This document shows, one piece after another, positions 45,654 to 55,839 of a stretch of DNA of 64,000 nt. The notes below the pieces were generated by a model that searched no databases, was not told the origin of the DNA, and was given only the letters and a program-made list of their open reading frames with translations. Origin of the DNA: JANQRX01 sp963663975 (GTDB lineage: Bacteria > Pseudomonadota > Alphaproteobacteria > Rhizobiales > Kaistiaceae); NCBI GenBank assembly GCA_963663975.2, contig CAXXRA010000015.1, positions 992,001 through 1,056,000 of the forward strand, in the 5' to 3' direction. Positions within the stretch are counted from its first letter, which is position 1. The number at the start of each line of letters is the position of its first letter. A program made the translations under genes and the position numbers.

Positions 45654-45922
45654 AGCCCTCTCGACCAACTCGGAGCCATTCTGACGGAGCGATTTTGTGA
45701 CAAGATCAAGTCAAGGTTCGATGAGCGTATCTGGATACGGTCGAGGGGCTTGGCGCAGGAATTGACGCAAAATAGCCCATCCCTTTGGGTTTCCGATTGG
45801 CGGGCGCCCAACGCCGAACCAATCTGGAGCGATGCGAGGCATCGCTCGGCGATCGTTTCGACGCCGGATCGCCTCGCCGATCGAGAAACAGAATTGACCC
45901 CGAGTTGGTCGAGAGGGCTCTA
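45651..45922 (+). repeat. Repeat A, copy 6 (full length, between IS481 and gpmA)
   Basis: 272 bp including TA at both ends. The ends are CTAGAGCCCTCTCGACCAA and TTGGTCGAGAGGGCTCTAG, showing a compensatory change (TTT to CTC and AAA to GAG) that keeps the arms complementary. It has the same orientation as copy 1. It lies after the gpmA stop (convergent), so it is the only copy without a start codon at its right end. Confidence 0.92.
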
Positions 45923-45938
45923 GCCAGCGGCTGACCGC

Positions 45939-46559
45939 TCAGTCGGCCAGGATGCGCTTTTCGGCGACGCTGGAATCGGCGTTCAGCCGGTAGACGATCG
46001 GTACGCCGGTGGCGAGTTCCAGCTTGACCACCTCCTCCGGTGACAGCCCGTCAAGGGCCATGATCAGCGCCCTCAGCGAATTGCCGTGGGCGGCGACCAG
46101 GACGCCCTCGCCGCCGAGCACATGCGGCTGCATGTGGTGCAGATAGTACGGCCACACCCGCGCGCCGGTATCGCGCAGCGATTCTCCGCCGGGCGGCTGG
46201 GTGGTGTAGGAGCGGCGCCAGACGTGGACCTGGTCGGCGCCCCATTTTTCGCGGGCATCGTCCTTGTTGAGCCCCGACAAATCGCCGTAGTCGCGTTCGT
46301 TGAGCGCCTGATCGCGGGTGATCGGCAGGCCGGTCTGGGCCAGTTCCTCCAGCATCAGGTCGAGGGTGCGCTGGGCCCGTATCAGCGCCGAGGTGAAGCA
46401 GGTGCCGAAAGCCAGGCCCTCGGCCTTCAGTTTGCGTCCGGCCGAGCGCGCCTCGGCGATCCCGCCCTGGCTGAGGTCGATGTCGCGCCATCCGGTGAAA
46501 AGATTCTTGAGGTTCCATTCGCTCTGTCCGTGGCGGACGAGCACCATCAGCCGATCCAT
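45939..46559 (-). CDS. gpmA: 2,3-bisphosphoglycerate-dependent phosphoglycerate mutase
   Basis: 206 residues. The phosphohistidine motif LVRHGQSEWNLKNLFTGW is near residue 9, ERDYGDLSGLNKDDA in the middle, and VAAHGNSLRALIM carries the second histidine. It interconverts 3- and 2-phosphoglycerate. It follows dapB after 3 bp. Confidence 0.96.
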   Translation of the reverse strand: MDRLMVLVRHGQSEWNLKNLFTGWRDIDLSQGGIAEARSAGRKLKAEGLAFGTCFTSALIRAQRTLDLMLEELAQTGLPITRDQALNERDYGDLSGLNKDDAREKWGADQVHVWRRSYTTQPPGGESLRDTGARVWPYYLHHMQPHVLGGEGVLVAAHGNSLRALIMALDGLSPEEVVKLELATGVPIVYRLNADSSVAEKRILAD

Positions 46560-46562
46560 CGA

Positions 46563-47396
46563 CTAATGTCGGTCGCGGCCGTTCAGTTCCAAAACATCGG
46601 ATATGGAATACAGGCCAGGCTTCCGGTTTCTACCCCACAAGGCTGCCCTTACCGCGCCCTGCGCGAATATTTTCCTGTCGTCAGCGCGGTGAGTGAACTC
46701 GATGCGCTCAGATGGCCCCGCGAAAACAATCGTGTGGTCGCAAATAACCGACCCCCCTCTCATCGAGACAAGACCGATATCACCGTCGCGCCTCGGCCCG
46801 TGGTCTCGATTGGCGGTACCTCGCCCAAAATCTGCGTGGTCTTCAAACGAAACCCCGCGCCCCCTAGCCGCCGCTTTTCCCAATGTTAGTGCCGTGCCCG
46901 ATGGCGAATCGACTTTGTTCCGGTGATGCATTTCCAGTATTTCGATATCAAATTCGTCGCCGAGTACTGCCGCGACTTGAGCGACAATGCTCTCAAGGAG
47001 ATTTACACCGAGGCTCATATTGGCGGACTTGATAGTTACTGAGTGTCTTGATGCCGCGACAATCGCCGCATCGTCGGAAGCCGAGAAGCCAGTGGTTCCA
47101 ATCACGTGAACGATTCGAGATTGGGCGGCCAACTCGGAGAAGAACACAGACGCGGCCGGCGTCGAAAAATCCAGAACGCCATCTGCCTTGGAAAAAGGCC
47201 GCAACGGGTCGTCGGTTATCTCAACCCCTACATCTCTGATTCCAGCTACCTCGCCGGCATCGCGTCCGAGTTCTGGATTTCCCGATTGCTCTAATGCCCC
47301 AATAAGTGTGGCGCTTGGAGTTTCAGCAATGGTACGAACGAGAGCCCTTCCCATTCGGCCGCCGGCCCCCGTTACAACTAGACCCATTTCGTTCAT
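46563..47396 (-). CDS. dapB: 4-hydroxy-tetrahydrodipicolinate reductase
   Basis: 277 residues from ATG at 47396 (GAGTCGATG context); in-frame alternatives at 47387 and 47450. NAD(P)-binding VVTGAGGRMGRALV, then IGTTGFSASD, SANMSLGVNLLE, and the catalytic EMHHRNKVDSPSGTAL. It reduces HTPA in lysine and peptidoglycan-precursor synthesis. Codons are visibly less GC-rich than in its neighbours, so replacement by transfer is possible. It is coupled to gpmA. Confidence 0.95.
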   Translation of the reverse strand: MNEMGLVVTGAGGRMGRALVRTIAETPSATLIGALEQSGNPELGRDAGEVAGIRDVGVEITDDPLRPFSKADGVLDFSTPAASVFFSELAAQSRIVHVIGTTGFSASDDAAIVAASRHSVTIKSANMSLGVNLLESIVAQVAAVLGDEFDIEILEMHHRNKVDSPSGTALTLGKAAARGRGVSFEDHADFGRGTANRDHGPRRDGDIGLVSMRGGSVICDHTIVFAGPSERIEFTHRADDRKIFAQGAVRAALWGRNRKPGLYSISDVLELNGRDRH

Positions 47397-47520
47397 CGAT
47401 TCCCCCGAGATTACTGAACCGCTCGATCGGTCTTCAGATAAAGCGCGCAAGTACCATTACCAACCCAAACTACGCCATTTTCCGTCACATTCAGGCTAGC
47501 ACAGGTCACTGCAGGTAGCT

Positions 47521-48288
47521 TTATTCACGTTTGTTGCGCTGGGGCAACACCTTTCGCCGCGGGTCTGTCTCACGCTGCGATTCCAAACAGAGCGCCTCGG
47601 CGATCTCTGCGGCCACGGCCCTGGCAGCGGCGAGGGGATCGGCGGCGGCGGAAATGGGGCGACCGACGACGAGATAATCGGCTCCGGCGGCGATGGCTTC
47701 GGCCGGCGTGGCGGCGCGCTTCTGGTCGCCGGCATCGCTGCCGCGCGGACGGATGCCGGGGGTCACGATTGCCAGATCGGGCCCGGCGGCCTGGCGAACA
47801 AGCGCGGCCTCGGCCGGCGAGGCGACGATACCGTCCATGCCGGCGGCGCGCGCCTCCTCCGCCCGCCGCCTGACCAAATCCCGAAGCGACCGGCCATAGC
47901 CGGCATCGGCAAGGTCGCCATCGTCCATCGAGGTCAGCACCGTCACCGCCAGCAGTTTGAGATCGGCGCTGCCGCGCGCCGCGACCGCCGCCCGCATCGC
48001 CTTGGGATAGGCGTGGACGGTGGCAAAGGTGGCGCCGGACCGGGCGATGCTCCTGACCGCCCCGGCGACGGTGTTGTCGATGTCCAGCAGCTTGGCGTCG
48101 AGAAAGACCTTCTTGCCGCCGGCGACCAGCCGACCGACAAGCGGCAGACCACCGGCGTGGATCAGTTCGAGGCCGATCTTGTAGAACGAGACGGTGTCGC
48201 CGAGCCGTTCGACCAGATCTTCGGCCTCGGCGAGCCGCGCAACATCCAGCGCCACGATCAGACGGTCGCGGGCGGAGATATCGATCAT
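47521..48288 (-). CDS. pyrF: Orotidine-5'-phosphate decarboxylase
   Basis: 255 residues. The catalytic Lys/Asp chain lies in KVFLDAKLLDIDNTV. LIVALDVARLAEAEDLVERLG opens the barrel, and VTPGIRPRGSDAGDQKR and YLVVGRPISAAADP bind the phosphate. It decarboxylates OMP to UMP. The C-terminal 20 residues are extra and basic. About 125 bp of AT-richer DNA separate it from dapB. Confidence 0.95.
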   Translation of the reverse strand: MIDISARDRLIVALDVARLAEAEDLVERLGDTVSFYKIGLELIHAGGLPLVGRLVAGGKKVFLDAKLLDIDNTVAGAVRSIARSGATFATVHAYPKAMRAAVAARGSADLKLLAVTVLTSMDDGDLADAGYGRSLRDLVRRRAEEARAAGMDGIVASPAEAALVRQAAGPDLAIVTPGIRPRGSDAGDQKRAATPAEAIAAGADYLVVGRPISAAADPLAAARAVAAEIAEALCLESQRETDPRRKVLPQRNKRE

Positions 48289-48353
48289 GGGCGTGGATAT
48301 CGGCGATTCTTTCCGCCGCCGTCAATCCGCGGACGGCACAACATTCCCCATTC

Positions 48354-48929
48354 TCAATCGGCGACCCGGCGGGCGAAGTCGACCAGCGACTCGGCGAGGC
48401 GTTTCAGGGCGCGCGCGCTCGCCTCATCGACCAGTTCTCCGGATTCGCGGAAGGCGTGCTGCGCCAGGGGTAGTTCGATCTGCTCGGGGATGACGATGCC
48501 TCCCAGCGCGGCGGCCAGGACCTTGCGCAGATCGACCACCGCGCGGGCGCCGCCGAAGCGACCGTCGGAGGTTCCGCCGATGGCAAAGACCTTGTGCCGG
48601 TAGGAGACGGTGGCGGAGGGTTTGACGCGGCTGATCCAGTCGAGGGTGTTTTTGAGCAAGGCGGGCAGGGAGCGGTTGTGCTCGGGCGTGGCAATGAACG
48701 CTCCGTCGTGGGCCGCCAGCAACCGCGCCAGCCGGTTGGCGTTGTGGGGGACACCCTTGTCCGTCTCCAGATCGAAATTGTAGAGCGGCAGCGGATAATC
48801 GGTGAGCGAGATATGGGTCACTTCGGCATCGGCCAGCGCCAACTCCTTGGCCGCGACCGCGGCAAGCCGACCGGACAGGGCACCGCTCCTGATCGATCCG
48901 GCAAAGACCAGTATCTTGGAAGGCGTCAT
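48354..48929 (-). CDS. NAD(P)H-dependent FMN reductase
   Basis: About 191 residues from ATG at 48929 (48968 is an alternative). Flavodoxin-like fold with the FMN phosphate loop LVFAGSIRSGALSGRLA, then ATPEHNRSLPALLKNTLDWISR and AIGGTSDGRFGGARA. Members reduce flavins, quinones or azo dyes; the substrate is unknown. It sits between pyrF and pmtA. Confidence 0.88.
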   Translation of the reverse strand: MTPSKILVFAGSIRSGALSGRLAAVAAKELALADAEVTHISLTDYPLPLYNFDLETDKGVPHNANRLARLLAAHDGAFIATPEHNRSLPALLKNTLDWISRVKPSATVSYRHKVFAIGGTSDGRFGGARAVVDLRKVLAAALGGIVIPEQIELPLAQHAFRESGELVDEASARALKRLAESLVDFARRVAD

Positions 48930-48964
48930 GATAGCGGGTTTCTCCGAGGGTCGGGGCGGGTTTG

Positions 48965-49549
48965 TCAACCTGGCCGGCGGTAGAGCCAGACCCGGGCGGG
49001 CGGCACGTTCAACACCACCAATGCCCGGCGCTCGACCGCAAAGCGACCTGGCACCGCCGCCACCGGCGGCTTGACGCCATAGGAAAACTGGATGAGCCCG
49101 CCGCCGGCCGCGACCCGGTCGAGCGCCGACTCTATCAGGGCGAGCCGTGTCGCGGGCTCTCGGGTCAGCAGCGGCAGGCTGGAGACGACCGCGGCGTAGG
49201 GTCCGGCAAGGTCTCGCGGCAGAGTTGAGGCGAGATCATAGGCGTCGCCCTCGACCACCTTGAGGCCCTCGAAGCGCTGCGCCAGGAGCGCGGTGAAGTC
49301 CGGGTTGAACTCGACCGCAACGATTCTGTCAGCCGGGAAACCACGGTCGATCAGCGCCTGGGTGACGGTTCCCGTTCCCGGTCCCAGTTCGAGCACCGGC
49401 AGGCCGCCGGCGGGGTCGGCCTCGGCCGACATGGCGCGGCAGAGCCAGCGCGCCGACGGGCTGACGGCACCGGTCAGCACCGGTTTCGACAGCCAGGTCC
49501 GAAGAAAACGCACCTGATCGGAAAGGGGCGTCCCGTCGCCGCGCCGCAT
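48965..49549 (-). CDS. pmtA: Phospholipid N-methyltransferase (Rhizobium PmtA type)
   Basis: 194 residues. SAM-binding VLELGPGTGTVTQALIDRGF with FLRTWLSKPVLTGAVSPSARWLCRAM before it and VVSSLPLL after it match rhizobial PmtA. It methylates phosphatidylethanolamine stepwise to phosphatidylcholine at the membrane. The first start overlaps the DnaJ 3' side by a gap of 3 bp. Placement after dnaJ is typical of Rhizobiales. Some homologues are annotated only as rRNA adenine dimethylase-like. Confidence 0.82.
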   Translation of the reverse strand: MRRGDGTPLSDQVRFLRTWLSKPVLTGAVSPSARWLCRAMSAEADPAGGLPVLELGPGTGTVTQALIDRGFPADRIVAVEFNPDFTALLAQRFEGLKVVEGDAYDLASTLPRDLAGPYAAVVSSLPLLTREPATRLALIESALDRVAAGGGLIQFSYGVKPPVAAVPGRFAVERRALVVLNVPPARVWLYRRPG

Positions 49550-49552
49550 CCC

Positions 49553-50686
49553 TCAGCCGCCGAGGAAGTCTTTGACGCGACCGAAGAAGCCGGCCGATTC
49601 AGGATTGTTGTCGGGCGAGGATTCCTGCTCGAACAGTTCCAGGATTTCCTGCTGCCGGCGGGTCAGGTTCTGCGGCGTCTCCACCACGACCTGAATATAC
49701 ATGTCGCCGAGGCGGCTTGAGCGCAGCACCGGCATGCCCTTGGACTTCAGTCGGAACTGCTTGGCGGTCTGGGTCCCGGCCGGGACCTTGAGGCGGGTCA
49801 TGTCGCCGTCGATGGTGGGAACCCGAAAATCGCCGCCCAGAGCAGCGGTGGTGATCGAAATCGGCACCCGGCAGAAGATATCGGCGCCGTCGCGCTGGAA
49901 AAACTCGTGCGGGCTGATCGACAGGAATATGTAGAGATCGCCCGATACCCCGCCGCGCAGCCCGGCCTCGCCCTCGGCCGCCAGCCTGATCCTGGTGCCG
50001 TCCTCGATACCGGCGGGAATGTTGACGCTGAGCTTGCGCTCCTCGGTGGTGCGGCCGCTGCCATGGCATACCAGGCAGGGATCGTTGATCACCGATCCGC
50101 GGCCGTGACAGGTCGGGCAGGTCCGTTCGATCGAGAAGAAGCCCTGGGCCGAGCGGACCCGGCCGTGGCCCTGGCAGGTGGAGCAGGTGGCCGGCGCCGA
50201 TCCCGGTTTTGCGCCGCCGCCCGAACAGGTGGAGCACACCACCTTGGTCGGCACCATGATCTCCGCGGTCTTGCCGGCATGGGCCTCTTCCAGCGTAATT
50301 TCCATGTCGAAACGAAGGTCGGCGCCGCGTTCTCGCCCGCCGCCGCTTCTGCCGCGAGCCCGTCCGCCGCCCATGAACTCGCCGAAGATGTCGTCGAAAA
50401 CGCTGGACATCGATGAGGCGAAATCGGCGTTGAACCCGCCACGTCCGCCGGGTCCGCCGTTTTCGAAGGCGGCGTGGCCGAAGCGGTCATAGGCGGCCCG
50501 CCGCTGCGGATCGCGCAGGGTTTCGTAGGCCTCGCCGACTTCCTTGAACTTCACTTCGGCGCCGTCGTCACCCCGGTTGCGGTCGGGGTGGTATTTCATG
50601 GCGAGTTTGCGAAATGCACTCTTCAGCACACCATCGTCACAACGCCGCTCGACGCCCAGAACCTCGTAATAGTCGCGTTTTTCCAT
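49553..50686 (-). CDS. dnaJ: Chaperone DnaJ
   Basis: 377 residues. J domain with the HPD motif (MKYHPDRNRGDDG), a Gly/Phe-rich linker and four CxxCxGxG zinc repeats (CSTCSGGG, CSTCQGHG, CPTCHGRG and CLVCHGSG). The C-terminal substrate domains follow. It stimulates DnaK ATPase. It lies 114 bp downstream of dnaK. Confidence 0.97.
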   Translation of the reverse strand: MEKRDYYEVLGVERRCDDGVLKSAFRKLAMKYHPDRNRGDDGAEVKFKEVGEAYETLRDPQRRAAYDRFGHAAFENGGPGGRGGFNADFASSMSSVFDDIFGEFMGGGRARGRSGGGRERGADLRFDMEITLEEAHAGKTAEIMVPTKVVCSTCSGGGAKPGSAPATCSTCQGHGRVRSAQGFFSIERTCPTCHGRGSVINDPCLVCHGSGRTTEERKLSVNIPAGIEDGTRIRLAAEGEAGLRGGVSGDLYIFLSISPHEFFQRDGADIFCRVPISITTAALGGDFRVPTIDGDMTRLKVPAGTQTAKQFRLKSKGMPVLRSSRLGDMYIQVVVETPQNLTRRQQEILELFEQESSPDNNPESAGFFGRVKDFLGG

Positions 50687-50800
50687 CGACCGCCCTTGGC
50701 GTCACCCATGCCCGGCGCCCTTGGGTCAGGCCGCCGGCGGTAGAAACCGGCCGCGCCCGCCCCGCGTGAACCACGCGGAACGAGCGTCCGGATGTACCCG

Positions 50801-52750
<1,950 letters not shown>

Positions 52751-52866
52751 CGTGTTCACGTCTCCTTTCGGCAGACTGCGCGGGTCCGTTGCGGCCCCCG
52801 CTGCGGTCTCCTGATTACAGTTTCGGCGTCGCGCGAGAGATCAGGCTCAGAGCGACAAACTCCCGG

Positions 52867-52898
52867 CGTATATAAGAAGGCGGTAAATCCGCCGCAAG
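52867..52898 (-). promoter_or_regulatory. RpoH heat-shock promoter of dnaK
   Basis: On the minus strand, CTTG (52895-52898), an 18-nt spacer and CTTATATACG (52867-52876) match the alphaproteobacterial heat-shock consensus CTTG-N17/18-CYTATNTNNG at every defined position. The dnaK ATG lies about 117 nt downstream. Confidence 0.75.
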
Positions 52899-52994
52899 CC
52901 GCGGCTGCCCTGAAAGCGGGGCGATTATCTGGCCGCCGCGCGAAGCGGGCCGGTGTCTTGTGGGCGACCCGGCGAACGGGCGAGGGGCGAAAGG

Positions 52995-53327
52995 TCAGTC
53001 GGTCAGCGTATAGTTTCCGTTTTCGCAGACATTGTAGGCGGCTTCCTCGACCGGGTCGCCGCTGGCGAATACGAACCTCAGATCGTAGGCGCACTGGCTC
53101 TGATCCTCGGCGAGCATGAAAGTGGCGGTGTTGCCCGCCGGCAGAAAGGCCGCACCCAGGATATCCTGTTCGGCTCCGGCGCCCGCCGGTGAAGCATAAA
53201 ACTCCTCCAGGTCGCGCGAGGCGCCATTGGTGAGGCCGAGTTGCAGGGGTTCGGCCAGCGCCGGGTGGGCTGCCAACAGAACAATGGCTGCGCCCAGGGC
53301 AGCGGCGGTGACGGTCGATGATGCCAT
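52995..53327 (-). CDS. Small exported protein of unknown function
   Basis: 110 residues with a clear Sec signal peptide (AAALGAAIVLLAAHPALAEP; cleavage after ALA). The mature part has two cysteines (SQCAYDLRF and NVCENGNYTL) and a beta-rich look (LTNGASRDLEEFYASPAG, LPAGNTATFML). Similar small secreted proteins occur in alphaproteobacteria without a known role. It lies 245 bp upstream of dnaK on the same strand, beyond the heat-shock promoter. Confidence 0.75.
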   Translation of the reverse strand: MASSTVTAAALGAAIVLLAAHPALAEPLQLGLTNGASRDLEEFYASPAGAGAEQDILGAAFLPAGNTATFMLAEDQSQCAYDLRFVFASGDPVEEAAYNVCENGNYTLTD

Positions 53328-53732
53328 CTCTCATCCTTTCGAACTGACACGCCGGGATGTCGCCGGTCCGGCGGGTGACTGTTTTCACGCGTGTATCAGG
53401 CCGGCGCTGAGGCCGCCACAGGCACGCACGTCGACCGTGCTATATCCGCCGACATGAACGGCGCCTGAAGGGACGCCAAGTGGTTCGAATCTATCGTTTC
53501 GAACCCCTCGCTTCTTTGCTGATGGATCAACTTATCGAGACATTAGAATGCTTTACGAGCCAGTCATCGACAAGCTTGTCTGGACTCAAATGTCTCGGTT
53601 GATCCACTAGGCACTCCGGCCCCTCTCGACCGGCGACAATTTCGATAGACCCGAAATCGGCCCTCACCGCCGGTTCGACCGCGGCCGCAAGATGCCGGGA
53701 GGCGACCGGAACGGCCGGCGGACAAGGTAGAC
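53328..53732. other. Intergenic region with repeat B and a hairpin
   Basis: Apart from the repeat B copy this stretch has one inverted repeat, GGTTCGAA (53482-53489) and TTCGAACC (53498-53505), with an 8-nt loop. No gene of recognisable family was found. Confidence 0.5.
53523..53606. repeat. Repeat B, complete copy
   Basis: 84 bp with inverted ends: TGGATCAAC, a 4-base insertion, then CGAGACATT on the left, and AAATGTCTCGGTTGATCCA on the right. The right half matches the half copy at 23018-23063. The right terminus recurs at 54372-54388, on the other side of alkB. Confidence 0.75.
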
Positions 53733-54371
53733 ATGACGAACATGGCGGATCATTCCCTGCCGGCTGGATTGCTGCACCGTCAATGGTGGCTGCCGGAGGC
53801 GCAGGAGGCGGCGGTGTCGACGATCCGTGCCGCCGTCGCCGAATCACCATTTTTTCAACCGGTGATGCCGCGAACCGGCAAGCCGTTTTCGGTTCGCATG
53901 ACCAATTTCGGCCCCCTCGGCTGGGTTTCGGACCGCGATGGCGGCTACCGCTATCAGACGACCCATCCCGAGACGAGGCGGCCGTGGCCTCCGATTCCGC
54001 CCCAGGTCCTGGCGGTCTGGGATGCCCTGTCGGGCTATCCCCACCCGCCCGAGGCGTGCCTGGTCAATCTGTACGCGCCCGGCGCCCGTATGGGTTTGCA
54101 CCAGGATCGCGACGAGGATGATCTCGACGCGCCGGTGGTGTCCATTTCGCTCGGCGATGACTGCCGCTTCCGCCTCGGCGGGAGCTCTCGGCGCGGTCCC
54201 AGCCGCTCGCTGCGGCTGTCGTCGGGCGATGTCGTGGTGCTCGGCGGCGGCGCTCGCCTGGCGTTTCATGGCGTCGAGCGGATCTATCCCGGCACCTCGG
54301 ACATTCTCGCCGGCTGGCTCCCCGGCGGCGGAAGGATTAATCTGACCCTGAGACGCGTCACGCGACCCTAG
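53733..54371 (+). CDS. alkB: AlkB-type 2-oxoglutarate/Fe(II) DNA demethylase
   Basis: 212 residues. The Fe(II)-binding HxD lies in MGLHQDRDEDDL and the distal histidine in FHGVERIYPG; RINLTLRR binds 2-oxoglutarate. CLVNLYAPGARMGLHQD and VVSISLGDDCRFRLGG are typical. It repairs 1-methyladenine and 3-methylcytosine by oxidation. The gene is bracketed by two copies of TGTCTCGGTTGATCCAC, the end of repeat B, one of which begins at its stop codon. Confidence 0.93.
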   Translation: MTNMADHSLPAGLLHRQWWLPEAQEAAVSTIRAAVAESPFFQPVMPRTGKPFSVRMTNFGPLGWVSDRDGGYRYQTTHPETRRPWPPIPPQVLAVWDALSGYPHPPEACLVNLYAPGARMGLHQDRDEDDLDAPVVSISLGDDCRFRLGGSSRRGPSRSLRLSSGDVVVLGGGARLAFHGVERIYPGTSDILAGWLPGGGRINLTLRRVTRP

Positions 54372-54388
54372 TGTCTCGGTTGATCCAC
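54372..54388 (+). repeat. Repeat B terminus, solo copy
   Basis: TGTCTCGGTTGATCCAC, identical to 53591-53607 and in the same direction, immediately follows the alkB stop. It leads into GAGAAGGAGG, the ribosome-binding site of the next gene. Confidence 0.75.
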
Positions 54389-54403
54389 GAGAAGGAGGCA
54401 CCC

Positions 54404-54832
54404 ATGCATTGGTTGGTGGTAGCCCTCGGCCTGGTGCTCGCCATGCCGACAGCCTCGGGCCAGGGTCTGGTCGGGATGGAGAAGCAGGTCCTGCCGTTAA
54501 CGACGCAGAACTGGGTTGCCTTCCGCAACTTTGACGGCCGCCAGTGGATCTACTTCACCCATCTCGTCGTTTATCGCTGCGGGTTGTCGCAGGTCCGCTA
54601 CTCGATCGGCTCCGATGCGCTTGACCAGACCTTTGCCTTGCCGCCCTGCGACGGACAGCGGCCCATTGCCATCGACCCGGTCAAGTACCCGCCCTACCTG
54701 ACGATGCCGCTCGGCACGGCCGACGCCATCACCGTCAGGGTCGTCTATGCCGACGGCGAGGAGAGCGAAACCGTGCACTTGGTGCCGTGCGAGGCACCCG
54801 GCGACACCAGCTGCGCGGTGCTGGCGGAGTAG
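54404..54832 (+). CDS. Exported conserved protein of unknown function
   Basis: 142 residues from ATG at 54404, set by a strong AAGGAGG 8 bp upstream. Signal peptide HWLVVALGLVLAMPTASGQ. The mature protein has NWVAFRNFDGRQWIYFTHLVVYRCGL, YSIGSDALDQTF and PCDGQRPIAIDPVKYPP, with four cysteines probably paired. Similar proteins are seen in Rhizobiales without assigned function. Confidence 0.75.
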   Translation: MHWLVVALGLVLAMPTASGQGLVGMEKQVLPLTTQNWVAFRNFDGRQWIYFTHLVVYRCGLSQVRYSIGSDALDQTFALPPCDGQRPIAIDPVKYPPYLTMPLGTADAITVRVVYADGEESETVHLVPCEAPGDTSCAVLAE

Positions 54833-55212
54833 GGGCGCGTACTCATCAACACTCCGGATGTTCCATCCACCGTCATGTCCGCTTCCCGGTGTATTCCCGA
54901 CATCGTGGATAGCACCAGCAAGACGGGAAAGTGCCAAAACCGGCCGTCACGGTCCCACAAACACCGCTCCGCGTTGCACCTTCATATGCCGGTGGACGAG
55001 CCGTCCACAGCATCTTCAGCGGAGTGGCCGAGCGCCTTCGGCGAACTGCCATGAATGGCTCAATCTCGGGCGGCTAACCCACCGCCGTCATATGGAGCCG
55101 TATCGCCTGTTCGTCTAATTCACGCGTCCGGGCAAAAATGCCCTCATCGACACAACTCATCTGGGGAAGTCCGCCAATTCTAAAACACTATCAACCTTGG
55201 GAGGAGTGAAAC
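54833..55212. other. Intergenic region, nothing recognised
   Basis: 380 bp. No reading frame of recognisable family on either strand. A short palindrome GGGCAAAAATGCCC lies near 55132. The last 60 bp are AT-richer and end in GGGAGGAG, the ribosome-binding site of the next gene. Confidence 0.5.
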
Positions 55213-55839
55213 ATGGAAAAAGGGCGATTGGCGAAGTTTTCGCTGTCACGTGCGCTTATAGGCGTAATGTTATCGTTGGGCGCGTCGACGGGTGTCCACG
55301 CAGACGACACAAATTTCGCGCTTACCAGTCCTGATCTCGCATCGGGAGTATTCGACAACAAATTTGTCCTGAACGGATTTGGCTGCAGTGGCGGAAATGT
55401 GTCTCCGGCCATCGAGTGGCAAGACATTCCTGCTGGGACAAAGTCGCTGAGTCTTCAGGTGCACGACCCTGATGCACCAACCGGCAGCGGATTCTGGCAC
55501 TGGACAGTATATAATATCCCGGTCACGACAGCCGGACTTGCTCAAGGCGCCGGCAACTCGCCAGCGACACTGCCTGCGCCTGCCTACGGCGGAACGGCGG
55601 ATTTTTTTGATACTGGTGCGACTGGTGTGAATGGAAACTACGGCGGACCATGCCCGCCCGAAGGTGACAAGCCGCATCAATATGTCTTCACATTGTATGC
55701 GCTTGCGGTCGATGATGTGCAGCAAGCCGGTGGAATTCCAAAAACCGGCACGGCCGCGCTTTATTCGTTTGTCCTGAACAAAGGATTGGGTAGCAACCTG
55801 CTCGACACGGCAAGCTTTACCGCAGTTTACGGTCGCTAG
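55213..55839 (+). CDS. Exported YbhB/YbcL-family (PEBP-like) protein
   Basis: 208 residues with a signal peptide (LIGVMLSLGASTGVHAD). The phosphatidylethanolamine-binding-protein fold shows FGCSGGNVSPAIEWQDIPAG, VHDPDAPTGSGFWHWTVYNI, NYGGPCPPEGDKPHQYVFTLYAL and a C-terminal VYGR. Bacterial members are periplasmic and of unknown role. Its codons are less GC-rich than most of the window, and it lies in a region of damaged genes, so transfer is plausible. Confidence 0.9.
   Translation: MEKGRLAKFSLSRALIGVMLSLGASTGVHADDTNFALTSPDLASGVFDNKFVLNGFGCSGGNVSPAIEWQDIPAGTKSLSLQVHDPDAPTGSGFWHWTVYNIPVTTAGLAQGAGNSPATLPAPAYGGTADFFDTGATGVNGNYGGPCPPEGDKPHQYVFTLYALAVDDVQQAGGIPKTGTAALYSFVLNKGLGSNLLDTASFTAVYGR

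Noticed and set aside
53482..53505. tRNA T-arm-like GGTTCGAA...TTCGAACC
   Set aside because: No acceptor, D or anticodon arms around it; it is only a simple inverted repeat.
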